A DNA stretch of 12,318 nucleotides from Chloroflexota bacterium (GCA_013694835.1 JACDBP010000345.1:1-12318), one strand, 5' to 3'; shown: positions 1 through 7,033, numbered from the stretch's first letter. Numbers and translations are program-made. The notes: generated by a model not told the origin, from the sequence alone.

Positions 1-683
1 CCCTCGAGGTACTTCGTGAGGACATCGTCATCGGCCTCGGCGGCCGCCTCGAGGAGCTGGTCACGCCGCCTGGCGACCTCGTCCTCGAGCTCTGCCGGGA
101 CCGCGATCTCGACGCGCGTGGGTCCGTCGTATTCGTACGCCTTCCGGTGCACCAGGTCGACATAGCCGCGGAACGAGTCGGCGGCCCCGATGGGGACCTG
201 GAGCGGCGCGATCTTGTTGCCGAAGCTAGCACGCAGCTGGTCCAGGGCGGCACTCGGGTCGGCGTTCTCGCGGTCGCACTTGGTGAGAACGAAGAGAGCC
301 GCCGTGTTCGTCCTGCGGCCGAGCGCGATGGCCGTCTCGGTGCCTGCCTCCACCCCACCCGAGGCATCCATCGTCAGCAGCGCGCAGTCGGCGGCAACGA
401 ATCCTTCGATGACCTCGCCGATGAAGTCGGCATACCCGGGGGTGTCGAGCAGGGTGATCCGCGTGCCGTCGTGCTGCAGGGTGGCGACCGAGGTGGACAG
501 CGACAGCTTCCGCTTCTGCTCCTCCGGCTCGAAGTCGAGGCTCGACGTGCCGTCGTCGACCCGACCCAGGCGCTGGATCGCGCCGGCCGCGTGCAGGAGG
601 TGCTCCGCGAGGGTCGTCTTGCCCGAACCTGCATGACCGGCGAGCACGACGTTCCGGAGGCGAGAGAGCGGGACGCGTTCCAT
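1..683 (-). CDS. EF-G-like translational GTPase (FusA paralogue), N-terminal part
   Basis: The gene reads leftward from ATG at 683-681 and is cut by the window edge after about 227 codons, so only the G domain is visible. GTPase motifs are in order: P-loop GHAGSGKTT (residues 16-24), a switch I region containing DFEPEE (50-55), G3 DTPGYADF (80-87) and G4 TKCD (134-137). Classical EF-G has AHIDAGKTT, DTPGHVDF and NKxD. The changed P-loop, the Tyr in place of His in G3 and the Thr in G4 point to the EF-G-like paralogue group (mycobacterial FusA2 type) rather than the main translocase. A GAGGAG ribosome binding site lies 4 nt upstream of the ATG, supporting this start. It diverges from yebC across a 161-bp gap. 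The family is expected to be a ribosome-associated GTPase, but the exact role of such paralogues is unsettled. The family call is firm; the subfamily is inferred. Confidence 0.9.
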   Translation of the reverse strand, partial: MERVPLSRLRNVVLAGHAGSGKTTLAEHLLHAAGAIQRLGRVDDGTSSLDFEPEEQKRKLSLSTSVATLQHDGTRITLLDTPGYADFIGEVIEGFVAADCALLTMDASGGVEAGTETAIALGRRTNTAALFVLTKCDRENADPSAALDQLRASFGNKIAPLQVPIGAADSFRGYVDLVHRKAYEYDGPTRVEIAVPAELEDEVARRRDQLLEAAAEADDDVLTKYLE

Positions 684-781
684 GGTTCTCCTCGAACCGT
701 CCACCCACCCGCCCGGATGGGCGTCCCTGCCGCATCGCTCCCGGGCGAGCGTGGCGCCCTCCGCACCAGGTTCCTAGAGTA

Positions 782-807
782 CGGCACCGAGTCACGTGGC
801 GGTGCCG
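782..807. promoter_or_regulatory. 8-bp inverted repeat in the divergent EF-G-like/yebC intergenic region
   Basis: CGGCACCG (782-789) and CGGTGCCG (800-807) are perfect inverted repeats separated by 10 nt that include the palindrome CACGTG. The dyad lies just right of a minus-strand TACTCT (781-776), a possible -10 for the EF-G-like gene, and just left of the putative yebC -10 at 832. This position suits an operator acting on one or both genes, but could be chance in GC-rich DNA. No -35 close to consensus is visible for either direction. Confidence 0.3.
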
Positions 808-831
808 GTCGTCGGGGCCATCCCGGCGCGG

Positions 832-837
832 TACGAT
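832..837 (+). promoter_or_regulatory. putative -10 element of yebC, placed for a leaderless mRNA
   Basis: TACGAT matches the TAnnnT core of a -10 box and ends 7 nt before the yebC ATG at 845, so transcription would begin at about 844-845. The only Shine-Dalgarno-like bases (GGAG, 839-842) are 2 nt from the ATG, too close to work as a normal site. Both facts favour a leaderless transcript. No convincing -35 is seen around 809-814. Confidence 0.35.
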
Positions 838-844
838 TGGAGCG

Positions 845-1597
845 ATGTCCGGTCATTCCAAGTGGTCAACGATCAAGCGCCAGAAGGGCGTCGCGGACGC
901 GAAGCGCGGCGCGATCTTCACGAAGGTCGCCCGTGAGGTGTCCATCGCGGCGCGCGTCGGTGGCGGCGATCCGGACGCGAACTACCGGCTGCGGCTGGCG
1001 ATCGAGAAGGCCCGCTCGGTCAACATGCCGGCGGATAACATCAAACGGGCCATCGACAAGGCGACCGGCGGCAGCGCGACGGAGCAGTTCGAGGAGATCG
1101 TCTACGAGGGCTATGGTCCCGGTGGCGTGGCCATCCTCGTGGAGGCGGCGACCGACAACCGCAACCGGACGGCCGCGGACGTCCGCTCGCTGTTCGCCAA
1201 GGCCGGCGGACAGCTGGCCGGTGCGGGCGCGGTGGCGTGGCAGTTCGAGCCGCGCGGCGTCGTGGCGATCCCGCGCGACGGCCAGGACGCCGACGAGGTG
1301 GCGCTCGCTGCGATCGACGCGGGCGCCGAGGACGTCGACGCGGAGGGCGACCCGATCGAGGTCATGACCAGCCCGGGCGACCTGGAGCAGGTGCGCAGGG
1401 CGATCGAGCAGGCCGGCTACACGGTCGAGTCCGCCGAGGTCTCGATGCAGCCGAAGCAGACGGTATCACTCGGCGCCTCGGAGGCGCGACGCAACCTCCG
1501 ACTCATCGATGACCTCGAGGACCATGACGACGTCCAGCGTGTCACGGCGAACTTCGACATCCCCGAGGAAGTGTTCGCCGAGGCCGCGTCCGCTTGA
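845..1597 (+). CDS. yebC: YebC/PmpR/TACO1-family protein
   Basis: The 250-residue product has the family hallmark start SGHSKWSTIKRQKG and the DAKRGAIFTKVAREV block, followed by the NMPADNIKRAIDKATGG segment and the GPGGVAILVE segment of the central domain. Length is normal for the family. YebC proteins were long annotated as transcriptional regulators. More recent work on the family, including mitochondrial TACO1, points to a cytoplasmic role helping ribosomes through difficult stretches such as polyproline. The ATG at 845 gives the conserved N-terminus exactly. The stop TGA (1595-1597) overlaps the TTG start of ruvC, and yebC-ruvC-ruvA-ruvB is a widespread gene order. Transcription probably starts almost at the ATG (see the -10 at 832). 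Nothing is missing or truncated. Confidence 0.97.
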   Translation: MSGHSKWSTIKRQKGVADAKRGAIFTKVAREVSIAARVGGGDPDANYRLRLAIEKARSVNMPADNIKRAIDKATGGSATEQFEEIVYEGYGPGGVAILVEAATDNRNRTAADVRSLFAKAGGQLAGAGAVAWQFEPRGVVAIPRDGQDADEVALAAIDAGAEDVDAEGDPIEVMTSPGDLEQVRRAIEQAGYTVESAEVSMQPKQTVSLGASEARRNLRLIDDLEDHDDVQRVTANFDIPEEVFAEAASA

Positions 1598-2073
1598 TCA
1601 TCCTGGGCATCGATCCCGGCACCGCGCGGACCGGCTACGGTCTCGTGGAACGCTCGGGCTCGACGCTCCGCTCGGTCGACTACGGCTGCATCGAAACGAC
1701 ATCGGAGTGGACCCTGCCGCAGCGCCTGCTGGCCATCCATGGCGTCATCACCCACCTCATCGAGACCTACCGGCCGGAGCTGGTCGGCGTCGAAAGGCTC
1801 TTCTTCAACAAGAACGTGCAGACGGCCTTCGCCGTCGGCCAGGCGCGCGGCGCGGTGCTCCTGACCGCCGCGCAGCATGGCCTTCCGGTCTACGAGTACG
1901 GGCCGCACGAGGTCAAGATCGCGGTCACCGGCTATGGCCGAGCGCAGAAGGACCAGGTCCAGCGGATGGTGCAGGTCGTGCTCGGTCTGGCGCAGCTGCC
2001 GAGACCGGACGACGCCGCCGACGCACTGGCGGTGGCCATCTGTCTCGCGCACGCGCATCGACCCGCGGCCTGA
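1594..2073 (+). CDS. ruvC: Holliday junction resolvase RuvC
   Basis: RuvC cuts Holliday junctions symmetrically as the nuclease of the RuvABC resolvasome. The 159-residue product has the RNase H-like fold signature IDPGTARTGYG at its N-terminus with D7, then E67 in GVERLFFNKN, and D140 and D143 in PDDAADALAVA. These four acidic residues correspond to the E. coli catalytic set D7, E66, D138 and D141. It is somewhat shorter than E. coli RuvC (173 residues) because of a short C-terminus. The start is TTG at 1594, which overlaps the yebC stop in TTGA and gives the expected N-terminus IILGIDPGT. No ATG or GTG would preserve D7, so this rare start is the best choice. Translation is probably coupled to yebC. 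ruvA follows after 27 nt. Confidence 0.96.
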   Translation: MIILGIDPGTARTGYGLVERSGSTLRSVDYGCIETTSEWTLPQRLLAIHGVITHLIETYRPELVGVERLFFNKNVQTAFAVGQARGAVLLTAAQHGLPVYEYGPHEVKIAVTGYGRAQKDQVQRMVQVVLGLAQLPRPDDAADALAVAICLAHAHRPAA

Positions 2074-2100
2074 GCGCACCCTCCGCCAGGTGACGCGCCC

Positions 2101-2700
2101 GTGATCGCCTCGCTCGAGGGCCGTGTCGGCTCCATCGCGCCCGACTCGCTGGTGCTGGTGGTTGGTGGCATCGGCTATCGCGTCTTCGCTGGCTCCGGCA
2201 CGTTGGCGGCCGCGCGCGAGGGCCAGACGTTCAAGGTCCACACGCACCACCTCGTCCGCGAGGACCTGCAGGCGCTGTACGGCTTTCGCAACACGGAGGA
2301 GCTTGGTTTCTTCACGCTGCTCATCACGGTCACCGGCGTCGGCCCCAAGGTTGCCCTCGCTATCGTCGCATCGCGCGCCGTGGCCGATCTGCAGCTGGCG
2401 ATCCTCCAGGGTGACGAGGCCGTCCTGACGGCCGTGAGCGGGGTCGGCAAGAAGCTGGCCGCGCGGGTCGTGCTGGAACTGAAGGAGAAGGTGGCCGCCG
2501 CCGGCACGGCGGCCGGGATCGGCACGCAGCGCGGCGGCGCCGCGGAGGCGGAGACAGAGGTGGTCGCGGCGCTCCAGGCGCTCGGCTACAGCCCGGGTGA
2601 GGCGCGGGAAGCGGCGCGCAGCGCGGTCAGTGCCGGCGAAGTCGGCGCCGACCTGGAGGACCGCGTCAAGGCCGCCCTGCGGTCACTTCGGCGGGACTGA
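2101..2700 (+). CDS. ruvA: Holliday junction branch-migration protein RuvA
   Basis: RuvA is the DNA-binding subunit that recognises the four-way junction and loads RuvB. The 199-residue product has domain I (OB fold, about 1-62, starting MIASLEGRVG), two helix-hairpin-helix motifs in domain II at GVGPK (79-83) and GVGKK (114-118), a flexible Ala/Gly-rich linker (about 131-150) and the C-terminal RuvB-contacting domain III (about 151-197, VVAALQALGYSPGEA). Length matches the family (about 200). The GTG at 2101 follows an AGGTGA Shine-Dalgarno sequence (2088-2093) with a 7-nt spacer and gives the conserved start. It lies between ruvC and ruvB, its partners. The short gap before ruvB holds a promoter-like element, so ruvB need not depend only on read-through. 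Confidence 0.97.
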   Translation: MIASLEGRVGSIAPDSLVLVVGGIGYRVFAGSGTLAAAREGQTFKVHTHHLVREDLQALYGFRNTEELGFFTLLITVTGVGPKVALAIVASRAVADLQLAILQGDEAVLTAVSGVGKKLAARVVLELKEKVAAAGTAAGIGTQRGGAAEAETEVVAALQALGYSPGEAREAARSAVSAGEVGADLEDRVKAALRSLRRD

Positions 2701-2749
2701 CGGTGCCTGGTCCTTGGTGAACAGGCGTTCTGTTTCGAGCCACTGGTTC

Positions 2750-2758
2750 TGCTAGACT
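2750..2758 (+). promoter_or_regulatory. extended -10 promoter element of ruvB, placed for a leaderless mRNA
   Basis: TGCTAGACT matches the extended -10 pattern TGnTAnnnT. Its end is 8 nt before the ruvB ATG at 2767, placing the start of transcription at or within 1-2 nt of the start codon. The stretch GACTTCGCCCCC before the ATG holds no Shine-Dalgarno sequence. No good -35 is visible, as is common for extended -10 promoters. It would let ruvB and the following transporter and tgt genes be expressed apart from yebC-ruvC-ruvA. Confidence 0.5.
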
Positions 2759-2766
2759 TCGCCCCC

Positions 2767-3870
2767 ATGGAGGAGGGAACCCGGCTCGTCACACCCACCC
2801 CCGACGACGTGGAGGACTCCACGGTCGAGACGAGCCTCCGTCCCCGCTTCCTGACCGAGTACGTCGGCCAGCCGGTTCTGAAGCAGAACCTCTCGATCCT
2901 GCTGGAGGCCGCGCGGCAACGTGGGGAAGCGTCGGACCATGTCCTGCTGTACGGACCGCCGGGTCTCGGCAAGACGACGTTGGCCAACATCATCGCCCGC
3001 GAGCTCGGCGTCAACATCCACACCACGAGCGGCCCGGCGATCGAGCGGCCCGGTGACCTCGCGGCGATCCTCACCAACCTCGACGACCGCGACGTCCTGT
3101 TCATCGACGAGATCCACCGTCTCAGCCATCCGGTGGAGGAGATCCTCTACCCGGCGATGGAGGACTTCGCGATCGACGTGATGATCGGCCGTGGTCCGAG
3201 CGCCCGGTCGCTTCGCCTCTCGTTGAAGTCGTTCACGGTGATCGGCGCTACGACGCGCGCCGGGCGCATCAGCGGTCCGCTCCGTGACCGGTTCGGCGCG
3301 GTCTACCGGCTCGACTACTACTCGACGGAGGAACTGGCGACGATCGTCGACCGGTCGAGCACGATCCTTGGAGTCGCCATCGACCCGGACGCGGTCATGG
3401 TCCTGGCGCGACGGGGGAGGGGCACCCCGCGCATCGTCAACCGGCTCCTGCGCCGCGTGCGCGACCACGCCCAGGTCGTCGGCGACGGCCGCATCACCCG
3501 TTCCGGGGCAGAGGCGGCGATGACCGCCATGGACATCGACGACGAGGGCCTCGACACCACCGATCGCCGGCTCCTCGCAGCGATCGTCCAGAAGTTCGGG
3601 TCGGGCCCGGTCGGCGGCGCCGCGCTGGCGGCGGTCATCGGCGAGGAGGTCGAGACCGTCGAGGATGTCTACGAGCCGTACCTGCTCCAGATCGGCTTCC
3701 TCGACCGGACGCCGCAGGGCCGGGTTGCCACGGAGCGTGCGCGGGAGCACCTGCAGGGGCTGGGCTACGAGATCCCGCCCCCGCGCCGGGGCGATCGCGT
3801 GGATGTCGGTTTGTGGGATGGCATGACCTCGGAGGGACGCGTGGATACCACGGAGTCCACCACCGCGTGA
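2767..3870 (+). CDS. ruvB: Holliday junction branch-migration ATPase RuvB
   Basis: RuvB is the hexameric AAA+ motor that drives branch migration with RuvA. In the 367-residue product the Walker A motif is GPPGLGKTT (63-71), Walker B is LFIDEIH (111-117, D114/E115), sensor 1 is in GATTR (160-164), the arginine finger lies in PLRDRFG (171-177), and sensor 2 is in the GTPRIVNRLLRR segment (219-230). The C-terminal winged helix ends with the RTPQGR and ATERA segments (314-325). All functional residues I can check are present. The C-terminus has an extra polar tail of about 30 residues beyond the winged helix (338-367), slightly longer than usual. The ATG at 2767 has no ribosome binding site but sits directly after a -10 element. 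The stop overlaps the GTG start of the next gene. Confidence 0.97.
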   Translation: MEEGTRLVTPTPDDVEDSTVETSLRPRFLTEYVGQPVLKQNLSILLEAARQRGEASDHVLLYGPPGLGKTTLANIIARELGVNIHTTSGPAIERPGDLAAILTNLDDRDVLFIDEIHRLSHPVEEILYPAMEDFAIDVMIGRGPSARSLRLSLKSFTVIGATTRAGRISGPLRDRFGAVYRLDYYSTEELATIVDRSSTILGVAIDPDAVMVLARRGRGTPRIVNRLLRRVRDHAQVVGDGRITRSGAEAAMTAMDIDDEGLDTTDRRLLAAIVQKFGSGPVGGAALAAVIGEEVETVEDVYEPYLLQIGFLDRTPQGRVATERAREHLQGLGYEIPPPRRGDRVDVGLWDGMTSEGRVDTTESTTA

Positions 3871-4955
3871 CGCAGGACCCGCACGCGCCGGACGAAAGCG
3901 CGCCATCAGGCGGCGCGGCGTCGTGGTCCGAGCCGGCTACGACCGGGGGCGCTCGAGCGTCGCAGCCAGCGCCATCGATGGATGGCCTGGCCATCGCGAC
4001 ACGCGGCCTGGTCAAGCGATACGGCGCGCAGCCGGCACTCCAGGGCCTGGACATGAACGTGCCGACAGGGGCCGTCTACGGCTTCCTCGGCCCGAATGGA
4101 GCGGGCAAGACGACCCTCATGCGGATCCTCGTGGGCTTGCTCCGCCCGGACGCAGGCGAGGTCCGGTTGCTCGGCGAACCGTTCCATCGTGGTGACCGTC
4201 GGCGGCTCTTCGGGGTCGGCTCGCTCATCGAGCAGCCGGCCTTCTACCCGTACCTTTCGGGCCGCGACAACCTGCGGGTCTTCGCCGCGGCAGGCCCATA
4301 CACGCCCACCACGCGCATCGACGAGGTGCTCGAGTACGTCGGCCTACGCGACCGCGCACGCAGCAAGGTCAAGACCTACTCGCTTGGCATGAAGCAGCGA
4401 CTGGGCATCGCCGTGGCACTCGTTTCCGACCCGCAGCTGCTGCTGCTCGACGAGCCCGGCAACGGGCTCGACCCGGCGGGCATCGTGGCGATGCGAGAGC
4501 TGCTCCGATTCCTGACGGCCCAGGGCAAGACCGTCCTCGTCTCGAGCCACATCCTGCCGGAGGTCCAGCAGCTTGCGGACGTCGTGGGCATCGTGGACCG
4601 CGGCCGGCTCGTGCGCGAGGGCCCGCTGGAGCGTCTGCTCGGGGAGAGTGCGCACGTGCGCATCCGGGTCGATGCCGACGAGGTCGCCCGGGTGATCGAG
4701 CTGCTTGCACCGCGCGGCACCGAGCTCGAGCCGCCGATGGCGGGGGATCCGAGCCACCGGTGGCTGGTCGTGCGGGTAACCTCCGATCACGCCGCTGCGG
4801 TCAACCAGCGGCTCGCCGAGCAGGGCGTCTTCGTCAGCGGGCTGGAGACGAAGAGCGACCTCGAGGCGCTCTTCCTGTCGCTGACGACCACCCTGCCGAC
4901 GGGTGGCCGGGTCGGGCCGCCGTGGGCCGAGCCTTCGGCCGGCGGGCGGATCTGA
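3867..4955 (+). CDS. ABC transporter ATP-binding protein (DrrA/BcrA type)
   Basis: This is a single nucleotide-binding domain with a C-terminal accessory region, 362 residues if it begins at GTG 3867. Motifs are Walker A GPNGAGKTT (75-83), Q-loop Q123, signature YSLGMKQRLG (171-180), Walker B LLLLDEP (191-197) and switch His in SSH (226-228). LGM in the signature and the GNGLDPAGI D-loop region are typical of exporters of the BcrA/DrrA/CcmA group acting with ABC-2 permeases at the inner membrane. The substrate cannot be told from sequence. GTG 3867 overlaps the ruvB TGA in GTGA and was chosen for translational coupling. It gives a 37-residue Ala/Ser/Pro-rich leader before the domain, which starts at M38. 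ATG 3978 is a real alternative start without a clear ribosome binding site. The stop overlaps the permease ATG, so the two genes form one transporter. Confidence 0.92.
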   Translation: MTQDPHAPDESAPSGGAASWSEPATTGGARASQPAPSMDGLAIATRGLVKRYGAQPALQGLDMNVPTGAVYGFLGPNGAGKTTLMRILVGLLRPDAGEVRLLGEPFHRGDRRRLFGVGSLIEQPAFYPYLSGRDNLRVFAAAGPYTPTTRIDEVLEYVGLRDRARSKVKTYSLGMKQRLGIAVALVSDPQLLLLDEPGNGLDPAGIVAMRELLRFLTAQGKTVLVSSHILPEVQQLADVVGIVDRGRLVREGPLERLLGESAHVRIRVDADEVARVIELLAPRGTELEPPMAGDPSHRWLVVRVTSDHAAAVNQRLAEQGVFVSGLETKSDLEALFLSLTTTLPTGGRVGPPWAEPSAGGRI

Positions 4956-5821
4956 TGCGGCTGCTCGCGGCGGAGATCCTGAAGATCCGGCGCCGGTGGG
5001 CGACCTATGTCCTCGAATCGCTGCTGCTCGGGTTGATGCTGCTGGTTTTCGTGCTCGTGGGGATCGGGCCGCGCCCCAGCGGGGTCTTCGGGTCGCCATT
5101 CGCCTTCCCCCAGGTCTACGGCGTCGTCAACCAGTTCGTATTCGGGTTGGGCAGCCTGCTCGCGGTCGCGTTCGCCGGCGCCATCGGCGGCGCCGACTTC
5201 ACCTGGGGTGTCCTGCGGGTCGTCGTCGCCCGTGGCGAGAGCCGCGCGCGCTACATCCTGACCAAGGCCGCCGCCATCGGCCTGTTCGTCTGCGGCGGTG
5301 TGGTCATCGCCTTCGTGGCGGGGATCCTGCTGACCTACCTCCTGGGGGCGATGCAGGGCAGTGACGCCGGGAATCCCATCACGGGTCAGAGCGGCCGGGA
5401 CCTCACCCGGTCGCTGGCGCTCGGCCTGCCGGTGATCCTGGAACGTGCCGCGATCGGTTTTGCCGTGGCGGTGGTGCTGCGCAGCCAGATCGCCGGGATC
5501 GTTGCCGGGATCGTCCTCCAGATCGGCGAGGGCATCGTGTCGCTGATCATCATCGCGGTGACCTTCGCGTCGCGATTCGACCCGACGAACCCCGAGGCTG
5601 CCCCGAACCTGGGGCCCATCGGCCCCGAGTGGTTCCAGTACCTGCCGTTCAGCATCGGTGAGAGCGTCCTGGCGGAGGCCCCGCAGGTTACACAGGGCGC
5701 GAGCGACTTCGTGCTCAACCCGGTGCCGCTGACCACGGCGCTCATCGTGACGTTCGCCTACCTGGCCGCGGCGCTCGCGCTCAGCGCCCTCCGCGTGGAG
5801 CGGGCAGAGATCACCTCGTGA
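4955..5821 (+). CDS. ABC-2 type transporter permease
   Basis: The 288-residue protein begins with a basic cytoplasmic segment (LKIRRRW) and has about six hydrophobic segments at roughly 17-37, 56-79, 104-131, 153-176, 179-204 and 258-278. The segment DFTWGVLRVVVARGESR (81-97), between helices 2 and 3, resembles the coupling-helix region of ABC-2 permeases. A polar extracytoplasmic stretch (about 206-257) separates helices 5 and 6. The ATG at 4955 shares its A with the ATPase stop (TGATG), and the stop shares GTGA with tgt. This permease and the preceding ATPase would assemble as a membrane exporter of unknown substrate. The tight overlaps on both sides imply one mRNA with ruvB and tgt, though no functional link to recombination or tRNA modification is established. 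Family assignment rests on topology and partner. Confidence 0.88.
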   Translation: MRLLAAEILKIRRRWATYVLESLLLGLMLLVFVLVGIGPRPSGVFGSPFAFPQVYGVVNQFVFGLGSLLAVAFAGAIGGADFTWGVLRVVVARGESRARYILTKAAAIGLFVCGGVVIAFVAGILLTYLLGAMQGSDAGNPITGQSGRDLTRSLALGLPVILERAAIGFAVAVVLRSQIAGIVAGIVLQIGEGIVSLIIIAVTFASRFDPTNPEAAPNLGPIGPEWFQYLPFSIGESVLAEAPQVTQGASDFVLNPVPLTTALIVTFAYLAAALALSALRVERAEITS

Positions 5822-7017
5822 CGCTGGCGGAGGCGCCGCGGCGTGTGCGTCCGGTCGGCTTCGACGTACTTCGCGCCGCGCCGGCCGACGGCTCGACGCG
5901 GGCAAGGCACGGAATCCTCGTGACGCCCCATGGACCGGTCGAAACGCCGGTCTTCATGCCGGTCGGCACGAACGCGACGGTCAAGGCGCTCGATCCCGAC
6001 GACCTGCGCGAAGCCGGTGCCTCGATCATCCTCGCCAACACCTACCACCTGGCGCTGCGTCCCGGCCACGAACGGATCCGCCGGCTCGGCGGCCTGCACC
6101 GCTTCATGGGCTGGGATCGCGCGCTCCTGACCGACTCGGGTGGGTTCCAGGTCGTGAGCCTGGGCGACCTGCGCTCGATCGACGACGATGGCGTGAGCTT
6201 CCGCTCGCACCTCGACGGATCGCTGCAGCGATTCACGCCCGAGTACTCGATCGCGGCCCAGCAAGCGCTCGGCCCGGACATCGCGGTCGCCTTCGACCAG
6301 CCGGTGCCACCACATGCCTCGTCGCGTGCGGACGTGGCCGATGCGACCGCACGGACGCATCGCTGGGCGGAGCGCTGCATCGTCGCGCACACGCGTCCTG
6401 ACCAGGCGCTCTTCGGCATCATCCAGGGCGGGCTCGAGCCGGACCTGCGTGCCGAGTCGACCCGCTTCATCGCGGGGCTGCCATTCGAGGGCCTGTGCAT
6501 CGGCGGGCTGGCAGGTGACGAGACGCCCGCGCAGCGTCGTGCCGCGCTGGACGTGGTCGTGCCGCTACTGATCGACGATCCCCGGCCGCGCTACCTGATG
6601 GGGCTGGGCTCGCCGCTGGACATCGTGGACGCGGTGGACGCCGGGGTGGACATGTTCGATTCCGTGCTCCCCGCGCGAGTCGCCCGGAACGGCACGCTCT
6701 GGGTCCCGGGCGGCCGGCTGAACCTGCGGAACGCGGTCCACCTGGACGATCCGGCGCCGGTCCTCGAGGGCTGCCCGTGCCGGCTCTGCCGGACGTTCTC
6801 ACGGGCCTACCTCGCCCACCTGTTCCGTGCCCAGGAGCTGCTCGCGTACCGCCTGGCGACTTGTCACAACCTCACCTTCCTCCTAGACTTCATGGCGCGG
6901 ATCCGGCAGGCCATCGCCGTCGGGACCTTCCCCGAGCTCGTGCGTGCTGAACGGGCGCGCCATGACAACAACCAGGCTCTCCGTCGTGACACGCAAGCTG
7001 GCGCGAAGGGAGAGTGA
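5818..7017 (+). CDS. tgt: tRNA-guanine transglycosylase
   Basis: TGT exchanges guanine 34 of GUN-anticodon tRNAs for a queuosine precursor or for queuine. The 399-residue product has the general acid/base D106 in DSGGFQ, D160 in VAFDQP, the GIIQGG loop (200-205), YLMG (259-262) and the nucleophile D281 in DMFDSVLPARVARNG. The zinc site is C319, C321, C324 and H350. The enzyme therefore looks complete. Two base-pocket positions are unlike the Zymomonas preQ1 enzyme: Cys158 aligns with P162, and Val233 aligns with G233 in GGLAGDE. A Gly at the latter position is a feature of eukaryotic queuine-specific TGT (GGLSGGE). The start GTG 5818 overlaps the permease stop; a 20-30 residue N-terminal extension precedes the barrel. 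The 3' end of the gene contains a promoter-like sequence at 6861-6889. queA is not adjacent. Confidence 0.96.
   Translation: MTLAEAPRRVRPVGFDVLRAAPADGSTRARHGILVTPHGPVETPVFMPVGTNATVKALDPDDLREAGASIILANTYHLALRPGHERIRRLGGLHRFMGWDRALLTDSGGFQVVSLGDLRSIDDDGVSFRSHLDGSLQRFTPEYSIAAQQALGPDIAVAFDQPVPPHASSRADVADATARTHRWAERCIVAHTRPDQALFGIIQGGLEPDLRAESTRFIAGLPFEGLCIGGLAGDETPAQRRAALDVVVPLLIDDPRPRYLMGLGSPLDIVDAVDAGVDMFDSVLPARVARNGTLWVPGGRLNLRNAVHLDDPAPVLEGCPCRLCRTFSRAYLAHLFRAQELLAYRLATCHNLTFLLDFMARIRQAIAVGTFPELVRAERARHDNNQALRRDTQAGAKGE
6861..6889 (+). promoter_or_regulatory. sigma70-type promoter candidate inside the end of tgt, facing recA
   Basis: TTGTCA (6861-6866) is five of six to the -35 consensus. After a 17-nt spacer comes TAGACT (6884-6889), a TAnnnT -10 of the same sequence as that before ruvB. 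It contains CTA, an uncommon Leu codon in this GC-rich gene, which hints that the bases are kept for more than coding. Transcription would start near 6896, about 180 nt before the 54-codon ORF and 385 nt before recA. It is the best two-box match I found in the window, but it lies in conserved coding sequence. Confidence 0.5.
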
Positions 7018-7033
7018 AGTCGTAGTAGATCGA

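Noticed and set aside
147..1367. A 406-codon + frame covering the EF-G-like gene and most of yebC
   Set aside because: It is the mirror of the minus-strand GTPase and an off-frame reading of yebC, both of which have clear motifs.
2752..5905. Further long minus-strand frames opposite ruvB, the ABC genes and the permease
   Set aside because: Same mirror effect; the + strand products carry complete catalytic motifs and overlapping starts and stops.
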